Shown: positions 35,824-45,640, numbered from the stretch's first letter. The stretch: DNA of 64,000 nt from Sphingobacterium rhinopitheci (GCF_022627575.1 NZ_JADEYQ010000007.1:124001-188000), one strand, 5' to 3'. The notes: generated from the sequence alone by a model not told the origin. Translations and numbers: made by a program.

Positions 35824-38256
35824 ATGTTAAAAAAATGGATCTTTTTATTTTCTATTTGTAGCATCGCCAAACTAAATGTGCAAGCTCAAATCAAACCCAA
35901 ATCAAGTAACGAAATTCAACTAGGCCTACAAAAACTTAACACTTTAGGATCAGTATTGTATTTTGCGGCGCATCCAGATGACGAAAACACAAAATTAATC
36001 GCATGGTTGGCCCAGGAGAAAAAATACAGAACAGGCTATCTATCTCTAACAAGAGGTGATGGTGGACAAAACTTGATTGGAACCGAACAAGGGATAGAAC
36101 TGGGACTTATAAGAACACAAGAGCTTCTGGCGGCACGATCTATCGACAATGGCGAACAGTTTTTCTCCTCAGCCTATGATTTTGGCTTCTCCAAAACGCA
36201 TGAAGAAACCTTTTCTTTTTGGGATAAAGAAACAGCGCTTCGTGAAGCGGTCTGGTTGATACGCAAGTTTCAGCCCGATGTAATCATCACTAGATTCCCT
36301 CCAGACAAAAGAGGAGGACATGGCCATCATCAAGCATCTGCTATATTGGCACATGAAGCATTTATCGCTGCCGCCGATCCTTCGATGTTTCCAGATCAGC
36401 TCCAAGAAGTAAAACCTTGGCAAGCAAAACGATTACTTTGGAATACAGCCAACTTTGGTGGCGCTAATAATACTGCTGAAGATCAGCTGAAGATCAATAT
36501 CGGCGCATACAACCCTTTATTAGGACAATCATACGGTGAAATTGCGGCTAACAGCCGTTCTCAGCACAAAAGTCAAGGCTTTGGCGCTGCCTCAAGTAGA
36601 GGAAATAGCACCGAATACTTTGCTTACGTAGATGGGGTTCCTGCCAAGGAAGAACTCATGGACGAGGTCATAACTTCCTGGAAAAGAATCAACAATACAG
36701 AGCCTATTCAGCAATTAATCAACAAACTAAATACAAATTTCAACCCCCTTCAACCAGAAAAAAGTATTCCTGATTTATTAGCTTTAAAAAAGCTGATTCA
36801 AAAGATTGATGATAACTACTGGAGAGCACAAAAAACAAAAGAAGTAAATGAGCTTATTATATCTTGCGCAGGACTGTGGGTTGAGGCTACTGCAGAACAC
36901 CGTCAATACCCTGTAAATACTACTTTTGAAGTTAATATAGAAGCACTAGTCAGAACTCCAAATGTAAATGTGGAACTAGTACAGGTCAATAATGACAAAG
37001 TCAATTACAACTTGTATTGCAACATCCCTTGGAAAGGAAAAGAAAATAGCACTTGGCCCCAAATAACACAACCATATTGGTTAAATCTACCACACTCATT
37101 AGGTAAATTTGAAGTAACACAACATGATTTAGGAAATCCTACTAATAGTGATAAACCGAGTATACGACTTGTATTAAAAGTTAATGGAGAAGAGCTTGCT
37201 ATCAATACGGATATACAATATAAAACAGTAGATCCTGTACAAGGAGAATTATATCAAGATATTATAATAGCGCCTACTATCACAGCATCAATAGCGAACG
37301 ATAATATTATTATTATAAATGATAAACCACAAAAAGTAAATATCACATTTACAAGAAACGATCTTCATAAGCAAATTTTTCAGATCAATATCGCTAAAAT
37401 CAACGGATGGCAAATCTCACCATCGGTAATAGATTTAGATTTTGGTAAAGAAAATACCATCACCAAAGAAATAGAGATAAAACCAGTATCTAGAGCAGCA
37501 AAAGAAGGAACCTTGCATTTATCGTGGAATAATGAGATCTTACACAATACTAAGACGATCAAATACGACCATATACCTTCTATCACATGGTTTCCAATAG
37601 CAAAGGCAAGGATTCAAAATTTACAACTTATAAACCCAGTCAAAAAAGTAGCATATATAGCAGGTGCAGGAGATTTAGTTGCCGAATCATTGAATCAGAT
37701 TGGTATAGAAACGACCCTTATTAACGAACAACAGATAACGCAACAAATACTACAAGCCTATGATGCTGTCGTAGTGGGAATTCGATACTTCAATATCAGT
37801 GACAAAAGTGATCAAACAATGCAAGCATTATTGGCCTATGCCGAAAATGGAGGTACTGTATTAATACAATACAATGTAAATACAAGGTTAAACTCTAATA
37901 AAATAGGTCCATATCCATTTACTATCTCACGCGCACGTGTAACTGAAGAAGATGCTAAGGTTTCTTTTGACAGTAATGATCAGGCCTTACAATTCCCGAA
38001 TAAGATTACAGCAACAGATTTCGAGGGATGGATTCAAGAAAGAGGGCTTTATTTTGCAGAAGATATTGATGCACACTACAGAACTCCAATATTGATTAAC
38101 GACAAAAATGAAGAGCCTAGCAAAGGATCATTATTGATTGTCGACCATGGTAAAGGAAAATTTGTATATACATCGTTATCTTTTTTCAGACAATTACCTG
38201 CCGGAGTGCCCGGAGCTTATAGATTATTTGTAAATTTGTTGGCAAAAGAAAAATAA
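35824..38256 (+). CDS. PIG-L family deacetylase, large exported form
   Basis: 810 aa, with a signal peptide (about 1-21, ending NVQAQ). The zinc motif AHPDDE (about 50-55) and the partner GGHGHHQASA (about 160) mark the PIG-L/LmbE fold, which removes acetyl groups from N-acetylglucosamine-type substrates. Catalytic PIG-L domains are about 250 aa; here some 550 residues follow, including beta-sandwich-like segments and a Rossmann-like end (VAYIAGAGDLVAESLNQIG, YDAVVVGIRYFN). It is thus not the small BshB of bacillithiol synthesis. It heads an operon with two mini membrane proteins and a sodium:solute symporter, suggesting extracytoplasmic sugar deacetylation followed by uptake (inference). Confidence 0.85.
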   Translation: MLKKWIFLFSICSIAKLNVQAQIKPKSSNEIQLGLQKLNTLGSVLYFAAHPDDENTKLIAWLAQEKKYRTGYLSLTRGDGGQNLIGTEQGIELGLIRTQELLAARSIDNGEQFFSSAYDFGFSKTHEETFSFWDKETALREAVWLIRKFQPDVIITRFPPDKRGGHGHHQASAILAHEAFIAAADPSMFPDQLQEVKPWQAKRLLWNTANFGGANNTAEDQLKINIGAYNPLLGQSYGEIAANSRSQHKSQGFGAASSRGNSTEYFAYVDGVPAKEELMDEVITSWKRINNTEPIQQLINKLNTNFNPLQPEKSIPDLLALKKLIQKIDDNYWRAQKTKEVNELIISCAGLWVEATAEHRQYPVNTTFEVNIEALVRTPNVNVELVQVNNDKVNYNLYCNIPWKGKENSTWPQITQPYWLNLPHSLGKFEVTQHDLGNPTNSDKPSIRLVLKVNGEELAINTDIQYKTVDPVQGELYQDIIIAPTITASIANDNIIIINDKPQKVNITFTRNDLHKQIFQINIAKINGWQISPSVIDLDFGKENTITKEIEIKPVSRAAKEGTLHLSWNNEILHNTKTIKYDHIPSITWFPIAKARIQNLQLINPVKKVAYIAGAGDLVAESLNQIGIETTLINEQQITQQILQAYDAVVVGIRYFNISDKSDQTMQALLAYAENGGTVLIQYNVNTRLNSNKIGPYPFTISRARVTEEDAKVSFDSNDQALQFPNKITATDFEGWIQERGLYFAEDIDAHYRTPILINDKNEEPSKGSLLIVDHGKGKFVYTSLSFFRQLPAGVPGAYRLFVNLLAKEK

Positions 38257-38269
38257 ACAATCATTATAT

Positions 38270-38467
38270 ATGGAAAATCAATTAAAAGAAACAGAATCCT
38301 TAAACGTTAAAGGTATTATCTTATTAGTAGCTGCTGTATTTAGTGCTCTTATTGCTTCTGTAGCTTGTGGTACATTTTTAAGTATAATCGGTGGAGCAGT
38401 TGTAGGATTAGTTTTTGCAGTATTCTTCAATAGCGTTTTATTACCTCAAAGAGAAAGTGATAGATAA
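38270..38467 (+). CDS. 65-aa membrane protein
   Basis: A charged N-terminus (MENQLKETESLNVKG) followed by one long or two short hydrophobic helices (residues about 15-55, rich in Ala, Val and Gly: IILLVAAVFSALIASVACG, IIGGAVVGLVFAVFF) and a polar tail. I do not recognise the family. It lies 13 bp after the PIG-L gene and overlaps the next mini-gene by 11 nt, so it belongs to the same operon. Likely an accessory subunit of the symporter or deacetylase (inference). Confidence 0.7.
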   Translation: MENQLKETESLNVKGIILLVAAVFSALIASVACGTFLSIIGGAVVGLVFAVFFNSVLLPQRESDR

Positions 38468-38579
38468 GAAAGGATTACCCCCATTCGTAAATAGCTGGTC
38501 GCAATTTTATTGGATTATTGTGGCTTGGTTGCTCGTGTGTATTATACTAATGTATTTTTTCACGAAATATTATTCATGA
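38457..38579 (+). CDS. 40-aa single-span membrane protein
   Basis: Reads from a GTG inside the preceding gene to a TGA that shares ATGA with the symporter start. N-terminus VIDKKGLPPFVNSWSQFYW, then one membrane helix (IIVAWLLVCIILMYFF) and TKYYS. The amphipathic Trp/Tyr-rich entry and double overlap (11 nt with the gene before, 4 nt with the gene after) argue for real, coupled translation. Small single-span proteins are known elsewhere as symporter or pump subunits (inference here). Confidence 0.65.
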   Translation: MIDKKGLPPFVNSWSQFYWIIVAWLLVCIILMYFFTKYYS

Positions 38580-40279
38580 GTACAACGGATTGGATCGTAC
38601 TTTTCACTACCCTGCTTTTGATAGTTGCCTACGGCATCTACAAAAGCAGGAATATTAAAAACATAAACGGCTATTTACTCGGAGACAAATCTCTTTCGTG
38701 GTATACTGTTGGTTTTTCTGTCATGGCTACTCAGGCCAGTGCAATTACATTTTTGTCAGCGCCAGGATTAGGCTATTCATCGGGCATGAGCTTCGTTCAA
38801 TTTTATTTTGGACTACCTTTAGCGATGATAGTTCTTTGTATCACCTTTGTCCCTATCTTCCAAAAACTCAATGTATACACGGCCTATGAATTTTTGGAGC
38901 AACGATTCGATGTAAATACAAGAGCATTAACAGCATTTTTGTTTCTTATACAAAGAGGCATATCCACAGGGATCACTATCTTTGCTCCCTCAATTATATT
39001 GTCTACCATATTGCATATAGATGTGACGCTTACTACATTATTAATAGGTAGTATAGTGATTATATATACAGTATATGGCGGTACCAAAGCAGTGTCATAC
39101 ACCCAGCTGCTACAGATGAGTATTATTTTTGGTGGACTATTGGCTGCAGGAATCATGGTTATCTATCTATTACCAGCAAACATAGGTTTTTCAGAAGCGT
39201 TGCAAATTGCGGGCAAATCGGGCAAGACCAATGCTATAGATTTCAGCTTTGACCTAGACAACCAATATACGGTATGGACAGGTCTAATCGGAGGTTTCTT
39301 TCTGCAATTATCTTATTTTGGTACGGACCAAAGTCAAGTTGGTCGTTATTTAACAGGTGCATCAGTCCGAGAAAGTAGATTAGGGCTCTTGATGAATGGG
39401 CTTTTAAAAGTACCTATGCAATTCTGTATTTTACTGATCGGAGTATTAGTATTTGTATATTATCAGTTCAATACGGCACCCTTATTTTTTAATAGTCAAG
39501 AAACCTACAAATTAGAGCAAAGCATCTATGCTAACGATTATAATAATATCCTTAAAGAGCAAGAAAAATTAAGCGCGGCCAAAAAAATCACATTAGCAGA
39601 GCTTACACAAGCTATTTCATCAGATAACACCCCTGCGATAGATGAATCACGTAATACAATACAGGATTTAAATAATAAAGGAGAGAAATTAAGAGAAGAG
39701 GTAATTACTTTAATCAAAAAAAATGATCAAAAAGCAGATACCAATGACAACAATTATATCTTTCTACATTTTGTTACCACGACATTTCCAAAAGGATTCA
39801 TAGGCCTACTAATAGCTATTATTATGTTAGCTTCCATGGGCGCCACCGCGAGTGCTATTAATTCGTTGGCATCCACATCAGTAATAGATATCTATAAGCG
39901 TTTTATCTCTAAAAATGGAACAGAAGCTATGGACCTCAAAGCGTCGCGACTATTTACATTAGTTTGGGGCGTATTTACGGTTATAATAGCCTTATATGCG
40001 AACAAATTGGGTAACCTATTAGAAGCCGTTAATATATTAGGATCATTATTCTACGGCACAATATTAGGGATATTCTTAGTCGCCTTTTATCTAAAAAATA
40101 TAGGGGGGAAAGCAGTCTTTTGGGCAGCAGTATTATCAGAAGTAGGTGTATTTGCAATTTGGAAGATGAATATTGTAGCTTTTTTATGGCTCAACTTGAT
40201 AGGCTGTATATTAGTCATCCTATTGGGATTGATGCTACAAATTTTTATAAATTCAAGAAAGAAACTACCAAGTAATTAA
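38576..40279 (+). CDS. Sodium:solute symporter (SSS family)
   Basis: 567 aa from the ATG at 38576 (MSTTDWIVLFTTLLLIVAYG), overlapping the mini-gene stop by 4 nt. About 13 membrane helices; the family motif regions GFSVMATQASAITFLSAPGLGY and GGFFLQLSYFGTDQSQVGRYL are recognisable. A hydrophilic insertion of about 90 residues (about 305-395, Glu/Lys-rich and probably helical) interrupts the membrane domain. SSS members import sugars, amino acids, sialic acid or vitamins with sodium. The PIG-L gene upstream suggests an amino sugar-containing substrate (inference). Confidence 0.88.
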   Translation: MSTTDWIVLFTTLLLIVAYGIYKSRNIKNINGYLLGDKSLSWYTVGFSVMATQASAITFLSAPGLGYSSGMSFVQFYFGLPLAMIVLCITFVPIFQKLNVYTAYEFLEQRFDVNTRALTAFLFLIQRGISTGITIFAPSIILSTILHIDVTLTTLLIGSIVIIYTVYGGTKAVSYTQLLQMSIIFGGLLAAGIMVIYLLPANIGFSEALQIAGKSGKTNAIDFSFDLDNQYTVWTGLIGGFFLQLSYFGTDQSQVGRYLTGASVRESRLGLLMNGLLKVPMQFCILLIGVLVFVYYQFNTAPLFFNSQETYKLEQSIYANDYNNILKEQEKLSAAKKITLAELTQAISSDNTPAIDESRNTIQDLNNKGEKLREEVITLIKKNDQKADTNDNNYIFLHFVTTTFPKGFIGLLIAIIMLASMGATASAINSLASTSVIDIYKRFISKNGTEAMDLKASRLFTLVWGVFTVIIALYANKLGNLLEAVNILGSLFYGTILGIFLVAFYLKNIGGKAVFWAAVLSEVGVFAIWKMNIVAFLWLNLIGCILVILLGLMLQIFINSRKKLPSN

Positions 40280-40452
40280 GCTATCCCAAAGCTACTAAAC
40301 ACAGCTCTTCATTATTAAATGTAGTAATAGCAGAAATTAGAACGGGCAACTGCTCAACAGCCAATTGATAAAAAGTTCCTTTCGTGTCAACTAGCAGAGC
40401 AAAGGCTCAAAATGAGCTTCCTCAAATAGAAACAGTAAAATACAAATAGGCC

Positions 40453-41370
40453 TTAATAATACTTACGATACAGATCATAAAGTACTTTTTTGTCATAAGG
40501 CGTTAATACTTTATTAACTTCTTTGACGATATACTTACGCTTAAAAGCTTCAATTGCAGACTCCGGCTTAGTCATATCATATCCCATTATTTTAAGTGCA
40601 TCAATGGGATTAAAATCATTAGGTGGTGTCATCAGAAAATCCTCATTATACCATATCCCAAATCCATTCTCTGCTAATATCTTCCAAGGAAAATTAACAT
40701 TAGGATCATTTTTGCGCGTAGGTGCAATATCCGCATGCCCAATAAAATTCAATTGTGGAATTAAATATTTACTTTTTAGGGTATCTAATAATATTAATAA
40801 AGACTTGATCTGTGCATCAGGAAAAGCATCCCTTCCGTTATTATCAAGCTCGATACCGATAGAAGCAGAATTTATATCCGTCATACTGCCCCACTTAGAT
40901 TTCCCAGCATGCCATGCACGCTCATAGTCATTGAGCATCTGTATTATTTGACCATCCTTACCTATTACGTAATGTGCACTAACCTTGGAATGCGGTACTT
41001 GAAAGGTACGTATCGTCTGCGCAACACTTACCTGAGAGGTGTGATGAATAATCACATAATTAGGCTTACGCAAATCATAATGAATCGCGGGAGTCCAATC
41101 TGCTCCCTTATAGATTCCTGTTGCTTTTTGTAATTGTAACTTATCCTGAATAACCAAACCGGTATCATCAGTATTAGCTGTAAGATTAGGGATGACACTA
41201 TCTTTTACGACCTGTGTATTTATTATAGCCGATAAGACTGAATCTTTCCTGTGCTGATCAATTAAAGAAACAGGGCTAATTAAAGATTTTTTAGATGGCT
41301 TTTTAGCTGTCCCACACCCAACTATCATTAACACGACAAATACAGCACAAAAAAAACCTTTCATCAACAT
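40453..41370 (-). CDS. N-acetylmuramoyl-L-alanine amidase lipoprotein (amidase_2)
   Basis: 305 aa with a lipoprotein signal ending MIVGC, so a membrane-anchored periplasmic enzyme. Amidase_2/PGRP-fold motifs: NYVIIHHTSQ (first zinc His), AHYVIGKDGQIIQ, RAWHAG, SIGIELDNNG, and IGHADIAPTRKNDP (second zinc His and catalytic Lys). It cleaves the bond between MurNAc and the stem peptide, as AmiD does. It is the last gene of a three-gene unit and starts one base after the stop of the DUF3078 gene. Confidence 0.88.
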   Translation of the reverse strand: MLMKGFFCAVFVVLMIVGCGTAKKPSKKSLISPVSLIDQHRKDSVLSAIINTQVVKDSVIPNLTANTDDTGLVIQDKLQLQKATGIYKGADWTPAIHYDLRKPNYVIIHHTSQVSVAQTIRTFQVPHSKVSAHYVIGKDGQIIQMLNDYERAWHAGKSKWGSMTDINSASIGIELDNNGRDAFPDAQIKSLLILLDTLKSKYLIPQLNFIGHADIAPTRKNDPNVNFPWKILAENGFGIWYNEDFLMTPPNDFNPIDALKIMGYDMTKPESAIEAFKRKYIVKEVNKVLTPYDKKVLYDLYRKYY

Positions 41371-41371
41371 A

Positions 41372-42367
41372 TTATTTAGGTAATGAATAGATCAAGCCCA
41401 TAGATAGTGCTTGACTAAATTGAACTCTACCATTCTGTTGATCAGGATCATAGAAAACAACACCACTGGCAGTAACGCTTACTAATTTAGTAATTTTTGC
41501 CGTCACCGTGACATCAAGACGCTGATCAGGATCAGTTACATCCTTGTAATCTGCAAATAAGTTATATCGCGCTTTTAGATTTAAGTTTTGTGATAAATTA
41601 CGGTCTAAATTTGCTGTAATCTGAAAGGCTAAATCATTACGGAATTTTTTACCTGGTTCTACACCATACACTTCGGACCCACCTTCTTTAGGCGCTATCT
41701 TGTTATTCAAAACCAATGTTTGTCGTGCAGTACCTGTACCTAGACGTAACGAAAATGCCTTGTCTAGCTTATACTCCAAACCTAGGGATTCTGTAAAATA
41801 TCCGGGTGCCATAAATGCTGAAACGGTATCTAAAATAACCTCTTTCCCTTCCTGATTTCTACCGTATTTATAACCCACATCAAATTGAGATTCGAATGTT
41901 AAAGAGAAGTAAACGGACCACTTTTCACTTATTCGATGTGCTATTTTGTTATCCCAGAAAATACGGTCGACATTTTTCTTAGGTAGTTGGTCTTCATTCC
42001 ATACTTTACCATACTTCATATCTAGCTCCGTTACGAAATTGAATCTATCTTTTGTATAATCTGATTTGTGCCATATCAAGCCCGACAGAGCGACAGAGTT
42101 TACCCCACCGGCATTCCAACTATCACTGAAGGATGATTGATTGGCATTGATACCAAATTTGGTCCAATGTTTCCAATAATTAACCTTTAATCCTAATTGT
42201 GGAATAGGTACCGTGATTTGCTTTATTTGTATCTTAGCAATAGTATCTGCATTCAATATCTGAGTACCTGGCTTCTCTCGAAGCTCTTTCAAATTTTCTT
42301 GAGCATTAACACTAATACAACATAGCACTAACAATAGTCCAAACAAAAAGTATGGTTTAAAATTCAT
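41372..42367 (-). CDS. DUF3078 family outer-membrane protein
   Basis: 331 aa from the ATG at 42367, which opens the signal peptide MNFKPYFLFGLLLVLCCISV; a longer reading would overlap the upstream gene. The mature part (NYWKHWTKFGINANQSSFSDSWNAGG) and the barrel-like remainder with paired strands (LSLRLGTGTARQ-type) fit the Bacteroidota DUF3078 family. Function unknown, probably an outer-membrane barrel. It lies 7 bp after the carboxypeptidase-regulatory-like gene, in an operon that ends with a peptidoglycan amidase. Confidence 0.8.
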   Translation of the reverse strand: MNFKPYFLFGLLLVLCCISVNAQENLKELREKPGTQILNADTIAKIQIKQITVPIPQLGLKVNYWKHWTKFGINANQSSFSDSWNAGGVNSVALSGLIWHKSDYTKDRFNFVTELDMKYGKVWNEDQLPKKNVDRIFWDNKIAHRISEKWSVYFSLTFESQFDVGYKYGRNQEGKEVILDTVSAFMAPGYFTESLGLEYKLDKAFSLRLGTGTARQTLVLNNKIAPKEGGSEVYGVEPGKKFRNDLAFQITANLDRNLSQNLNLKARYNLFADYKDVTDPDQRLDVTVTAKITKLVSVTASGVVFYDPDQQNGRVQFSQALSMGLIYSLPK

Positions 42368-42374
42368 ATCTAAA

Positions 42375-43133
42375 TTATCCTTTAGGAGAAATACTAAATT
42401 CACTTAAATCCGGTAATGGCTTAATATAAGGTACAAATTTAAAAAATTCATACTTAGATTTTATATAACTTATCAATTGATAATGGTTTGCGCGCAACAC
42501 AAAGTCATATGACGGGCGATAACGAACCAAAAAATTATCCAAAGCTTCCCCTTCCAACCCGGTAGTGATACGCACCAATTCACGAGAAAACCGCATATCA
42601 ATAATATTTTCTTGGTATTCACGCTCGAAATACTGCGTCAATCGCCTTGCATTTTTGCCTTCCTTGCTAAAATAATTATATATAGCTCCTATACTCAACC
42701 CTGCCCCATTATCACTTACACTCAATAAACTTCCAGGATCCGCCAAGCGATACGCCTTATTGTAATCTCTTTTGCGCTCAGTAAGTATCTGATCTGGTGT
42801 TTTGCGAGCTACTACGGTCACAGGATCTATATATATTGAAGCTCGTTTCATGTTTATAATCAGCACTTTGTCACCCTGATAAATAAGGGTATCCGTAAAA
42901 TAATTCTCTTTGCTAGCGATCAGCATATCGCCAACATTAAGATCTATCTTAAATTCACCTCTACTATTATTAAAAATCTTTTGATTGGTACTCTTATTAA
43001 ATAGTAGAACTTTGCCTACCCTTTGTTTAGTATCCCTATCAAATACGATCCCCTCAGTGCTTTGCTGCGCAAACACTACACCTATATTCCCAAAAAAATA
43101 CAGGAAAAATAATATTGAAGTAAATTGAATCAC
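42375..43133 (-). CDS. Carboxypeptidase-regulatory-like domain protein
   Basis: 252 aa with a signal peptide (about 1-22, ending VVFA). Residues about 23-105 form a CarboxypepD_reg-like beta-sandwich (TEGIVFDRDTKQRVGKVLLF, GEFKIDLNVGDMLI); then PVTVVARKTPDQILTERKRDYNK and a helical C-terminal half. The same fold opens TonB receptors, but here no plug or barrel follows. It is the first gene of the unit with DUF3078 and the amidase; its role in the envelope is unknown. Confidence 0.8.
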   Translation of the reverse strand: MIQFTSILFFLYFFGNIGVVFAQQSTEGIVFDRDTKQRVGKVLLFNKSTNQKIFNNSRGEFKIDLNVGDMLIASKENYFTDTLIYQGDKVLIINMKRASIYIDPVTVVARKTPDQILTERKRDYNKAYRLADPGSLLSVSDNGAGLSIGAIYNYFSKEGKNARRLTQYFEREYQENIIDMRFSRELVRITTGLEGEALDNFLVRYRPSYDFVLRANHYQLISYIKSKYEFFKFVPYIKPLPDLSEFSISPKG

Positions 43134-43241
43134 AGTACTAAAACTACAATATTATGCATAATTTACCGATATTTTAACATAAATTAATACATTAAACAGA
43201 CATATTACAAAGTGTACCTATCCACAAAACATAGTATTACA

Positions 43242-43273
43242 AAAAATGGGTGCTTTTAAAGGCACCCATTTTT
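43242..43273. terminator. Terminator of the decayed gene
   Basis: 12-bp stem AAAAATGGGTGC/GCACCCATTTTT with an 8-nt loop, T- and A-flanked. On the minus strand it lies just after the pseudogene stop at 43279. Confidence 0.85.
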
Positions 43274-43278
43274 AAAAC

Positions 43279-44040
43279 TTATTTTTCAAAATCAAATAAT
43301 TCTCTTATCAGTTTCGATCTACTGGATCGAAATAGGCCATTTCTAACATCCAAGCTTACATATTGCCAAACATCATAGCATTGGCAATTGGATATGTCCG
43401 ACACTAGCTCCTTTGTAGGGCGCATAATAAGTAGGAGAATCACTATATGCGGCATGACCATAATTATTAATTACAGGAAAATCTTTTTCAGGTCCAGTCG
43501 CAATCGTTCTAAATGGCCACTTGTCCCAATCACGCTCCCTATTCATTTCTCCTGGAGCATTGTTAGCAAAAAAACCGCCATCACTTACATAAAAATAATT
43601 CAATGACTAAAGTCTAAAAAATGCCATCCCTGGCTTTACTTGAGGTTTATAATTTTGCGCCCTGTTGCTATATACAATTGCATCTGTTCCCGTATAACCT
43701 CTTACATATGTGGTTCCTACCCTATCTTGTCCCCAATAATATGGCCTTACATCTCCAAAGACACCATCCAAGATAGCAACATCATTTTCTCCCTCTTGCG
43801 TATCTGTAAATCTATAAACACCATAATTTTCACTTGGCTTAGCGATTAATAAAGGTTGTCCTAATAAACCTGTTAAGAACTTATTCGTTGGAGCATTAAC
43901 ATTGTTAGGTTCCATTTCATCCATTGTATAAAATACTTTGCCACCTTTATCCACGTAAGTTCAAACAGCATTCCAACTAGCCTCATTCCAGTAATCATGT
44001 AAATCGAGCTCTATTTGACGGCAGAACAATATTTATCACG
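43279..44040 (-). pseudogene. Decayed exported-type gene (possibly DUF4960-like)
   Basis: A continuous protein-like sequence is broken several times. Reading on the minus strand: DKYCSAVK, then a frameshift near 44010-44020, then IELDLHDYWNEASWNAV, an in-frame TGA at 43961-43963, TYVDKGGKVFYTMDEMEP through GMAFFRL, an in-frame TAG at 43607-43609, NYFYVSDGGFFANNAPGE through HIQLPML, and another frame change near 43373-43395 before DVWQYVSLDVRNG and the end. Segments such as YTMDEMEPNN and WDKWPFRTIA recall DUF4960-type proteins of glycan loci, but I am not sure. The 5' end is missing; the original terminator remains. The DNA from 44041 to 44181 holds nothing recognisable. Confidence 0.75.
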
Positions 44041-44181
44041 CTTATTAATGCTTATAACTATTTGTTTGAAAGAAGAAAGTGATATTAAAAACAGAGTTTA
44101 AAGGGAGATTATTAGCCGTAGTAAAGATAAGAACGACTATATACACAGTATAAATGGGACATATGCCCATAAGAGGATAAA

Positions 44182-45099
44182 TTACTTAGAAATCACCAAA
44201 TATTGCCCAATAGTGAGGTTGTCTGTTGACAAGTTATTCAACGATTTAATCTGTTCAACAGTTACTTTATACTGCTTACTAATACCATAAAGTGTCTGTG
44301 AAGCTTTCACTTCATGGATGACCATCGCCAGAGGCGTCTTTATTTGTTCCGCTTTGACGACAGGTTCTGAAACGATCTTATCTTCGATCAAATGAATAAC
44401 TTTATCTTGTCGTACGTCATGCTCAACAGAAGATTCTTTGCTATCATATTGATGTAGATCATAGCGCTCTATGATATCAATCAATAATTGAGGATATCTT
44501 GGATTGGTTGCATAACCTGCCTCTTTTAAGCCTTTAGCCCACCCTTTATAATCGTCTTTAGCTAAAGAAAACAGCTTCTCATAGCGCTTACGCAGGAGAA
44601 ACTGAGAGTGATCTTTATAAGACGCTTCGACATTATCATATACTCTGAAGCAATCATTAGGATTGTCATCATCACGTGCAATGGACTTTCCAGACCATAC
44701 ACCACCACACTTAATTCCAAAATGATTGTTCGCTTCGATTGCCAAATAGGAGTTTCCGTTGCCAGACTCCAATAAGGCCTGTGCCAATTTGATACTCGCA
44801 GGAATGCCATATTGATTCATCTCGCGAATAGCGACACTTTTGTATGCATCAATATAATTGAGCCCTTGTACTGAAGTACCTTTCTTTCCGCTACTAGCAC
44901 TTAGATTCGGTATTTCCTTAGCTTTTTGATGCGATTTAGTTGGATGAGTTTCCTTTTTTGGTGTATGTACTTTCATGGAATGGGTCTCCTTAGTCCTTTC
45001 CTTGGAAACAGAAGAAGGATTCCTCAAAACAGTATTCTTTTTTGAAGCACAAGATGACATCAAGCATATCATCAATAAAGAAAGTACAATTATTCGCAT
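44182..45099 (-). CDS. Glucosaminidase (GH73) lipoprotein with LysM
   Basis: 305 aa. Lipoprotein signal ending LMSSC; a Lys/Ser/Thr/His-rich linker (about 20-75); a GH73-like glucosaminidase domain (about 80-225: GIPASIKLAQALLESGNGNS with the catalytic Glu, NNHFGIKC, and GYATNPRYPQLLIDIIERY); and one LysM repeat (about 260-305: HEVKASQTLYGISKQYKVT ... LTIGQYLVIS). It cuts the GlcNAc-MurNAc bond of peptidoglycan, with LysM for wall binding. It follows a related smaller enzyme by 18 bp and probably shares its transcript. Confidence 0.9.
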   Translation of the reverse strand: MRIIVLSLLMICLMSSCASKKNTVLRNPSSVSKERTKETHSMKVHTPKKETHPTKSHQKAKEIPNLSASSGKKGTSVQGLNYIDAYKSVAIREMNQYGIPASIKLAQALLESGNGNSYLAIEANNHFGIKCGGVWSGKSIARDDDNPNDCFRVYDNVEASYKDHSQFLLRKRYEKLFSLAKDDYKGWAKGLKEAGYATNPRYPQLLIDIIERYDLHQYDSKESSVEHDVRQDKVIHLIEDKIVSEPVVKAEQIKTPLAMVIHEVKASQTLYGISKQYKVTVEQIKSLNNLSTDNLTIGQYLVISK

Positions 45100-45117
45100 A
45101 TATATAAATGATAAGCG

Positions 45118-45618
45118 TTATTTAACATCTAATTCATTCAAATCATAACGATTGATTGTAGATATTATTTTACTTCCCCATCCTTTTGATGCGGAATATC
45201 CTGAACGGGCTATTCCTTTTACCCAGGCATTGTAATCAGTAGAGCTTTTCGTCTCAAACAAAGCTTGCGTAGTTCTCTTTCTTTTTAATAAACCTACAAA
45301 GTCATTATAAGAATCAAAAACAGAACCATAGCCTTTATATGCAGACCGTATAGCCGTACTATTATTCTTCCCTTTTATCCCAAAATGATTATTTAGATTT
45401 GTTGCCACACGGCTATTACCGTATGCGCTTTCATGAATAGCTACCGCTAAAATTACAGATGCAGGAACACCTGTTTCTTTCATAAGTTGTTGTGCAACTT
45501 TTTTATGCTGATCGATATAACTTGATATGGAAAACTTCTGTTGACCAAATGTTACTGACATCGAAACGAAGCATAACACCATTATAAGCATTATTCTGCT
45601 TACTAAAGATTTTTGCAT
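45118..45618 (-). CDS. Glucosaminidase-domain protein (GH73)
   Basis: 166 aa, exported (signal peptide about 1-25, ending VTFG). A single GH73-like domain: ETGVPASVILAVAIHESAYG with the catalytic Glu, NLNNHFGIKG, and SGYSASKGWGSKIISTINRY. It is a lone domain homologous to that of the next gene but without LysM or lipidation. It follows the O-methyltransferase gene by 22 bp. Two adjacent peptidoglycan hydrolases may have different tasks in wall growth (inference). Confidence 0.88.
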   Translation of the reverse strand: MQKSLVSRIMLIMVLCFVSMSVTFGQQKFSISSYIDQHKKVAQQLMKETGVPASVILAVAIHESAYGNSRVATNLNNHFGIKGKNNSTAIRSAYKGYGSVFDSYNDFVGLLKRKRTTQALFETKSSTDYNAWVKGIARSGYSASKGWGSKIISTINRYDLNELDVK

Positions 45619-45640
45619 TTTCTATTATTTAGTCCAACCA

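Noticed and set aside
43388..43849. Plus-strand frames across the pseudogene
   Set aside because: The minus-strand reading gives coherent exported-protein sequence; the plus frames do not.
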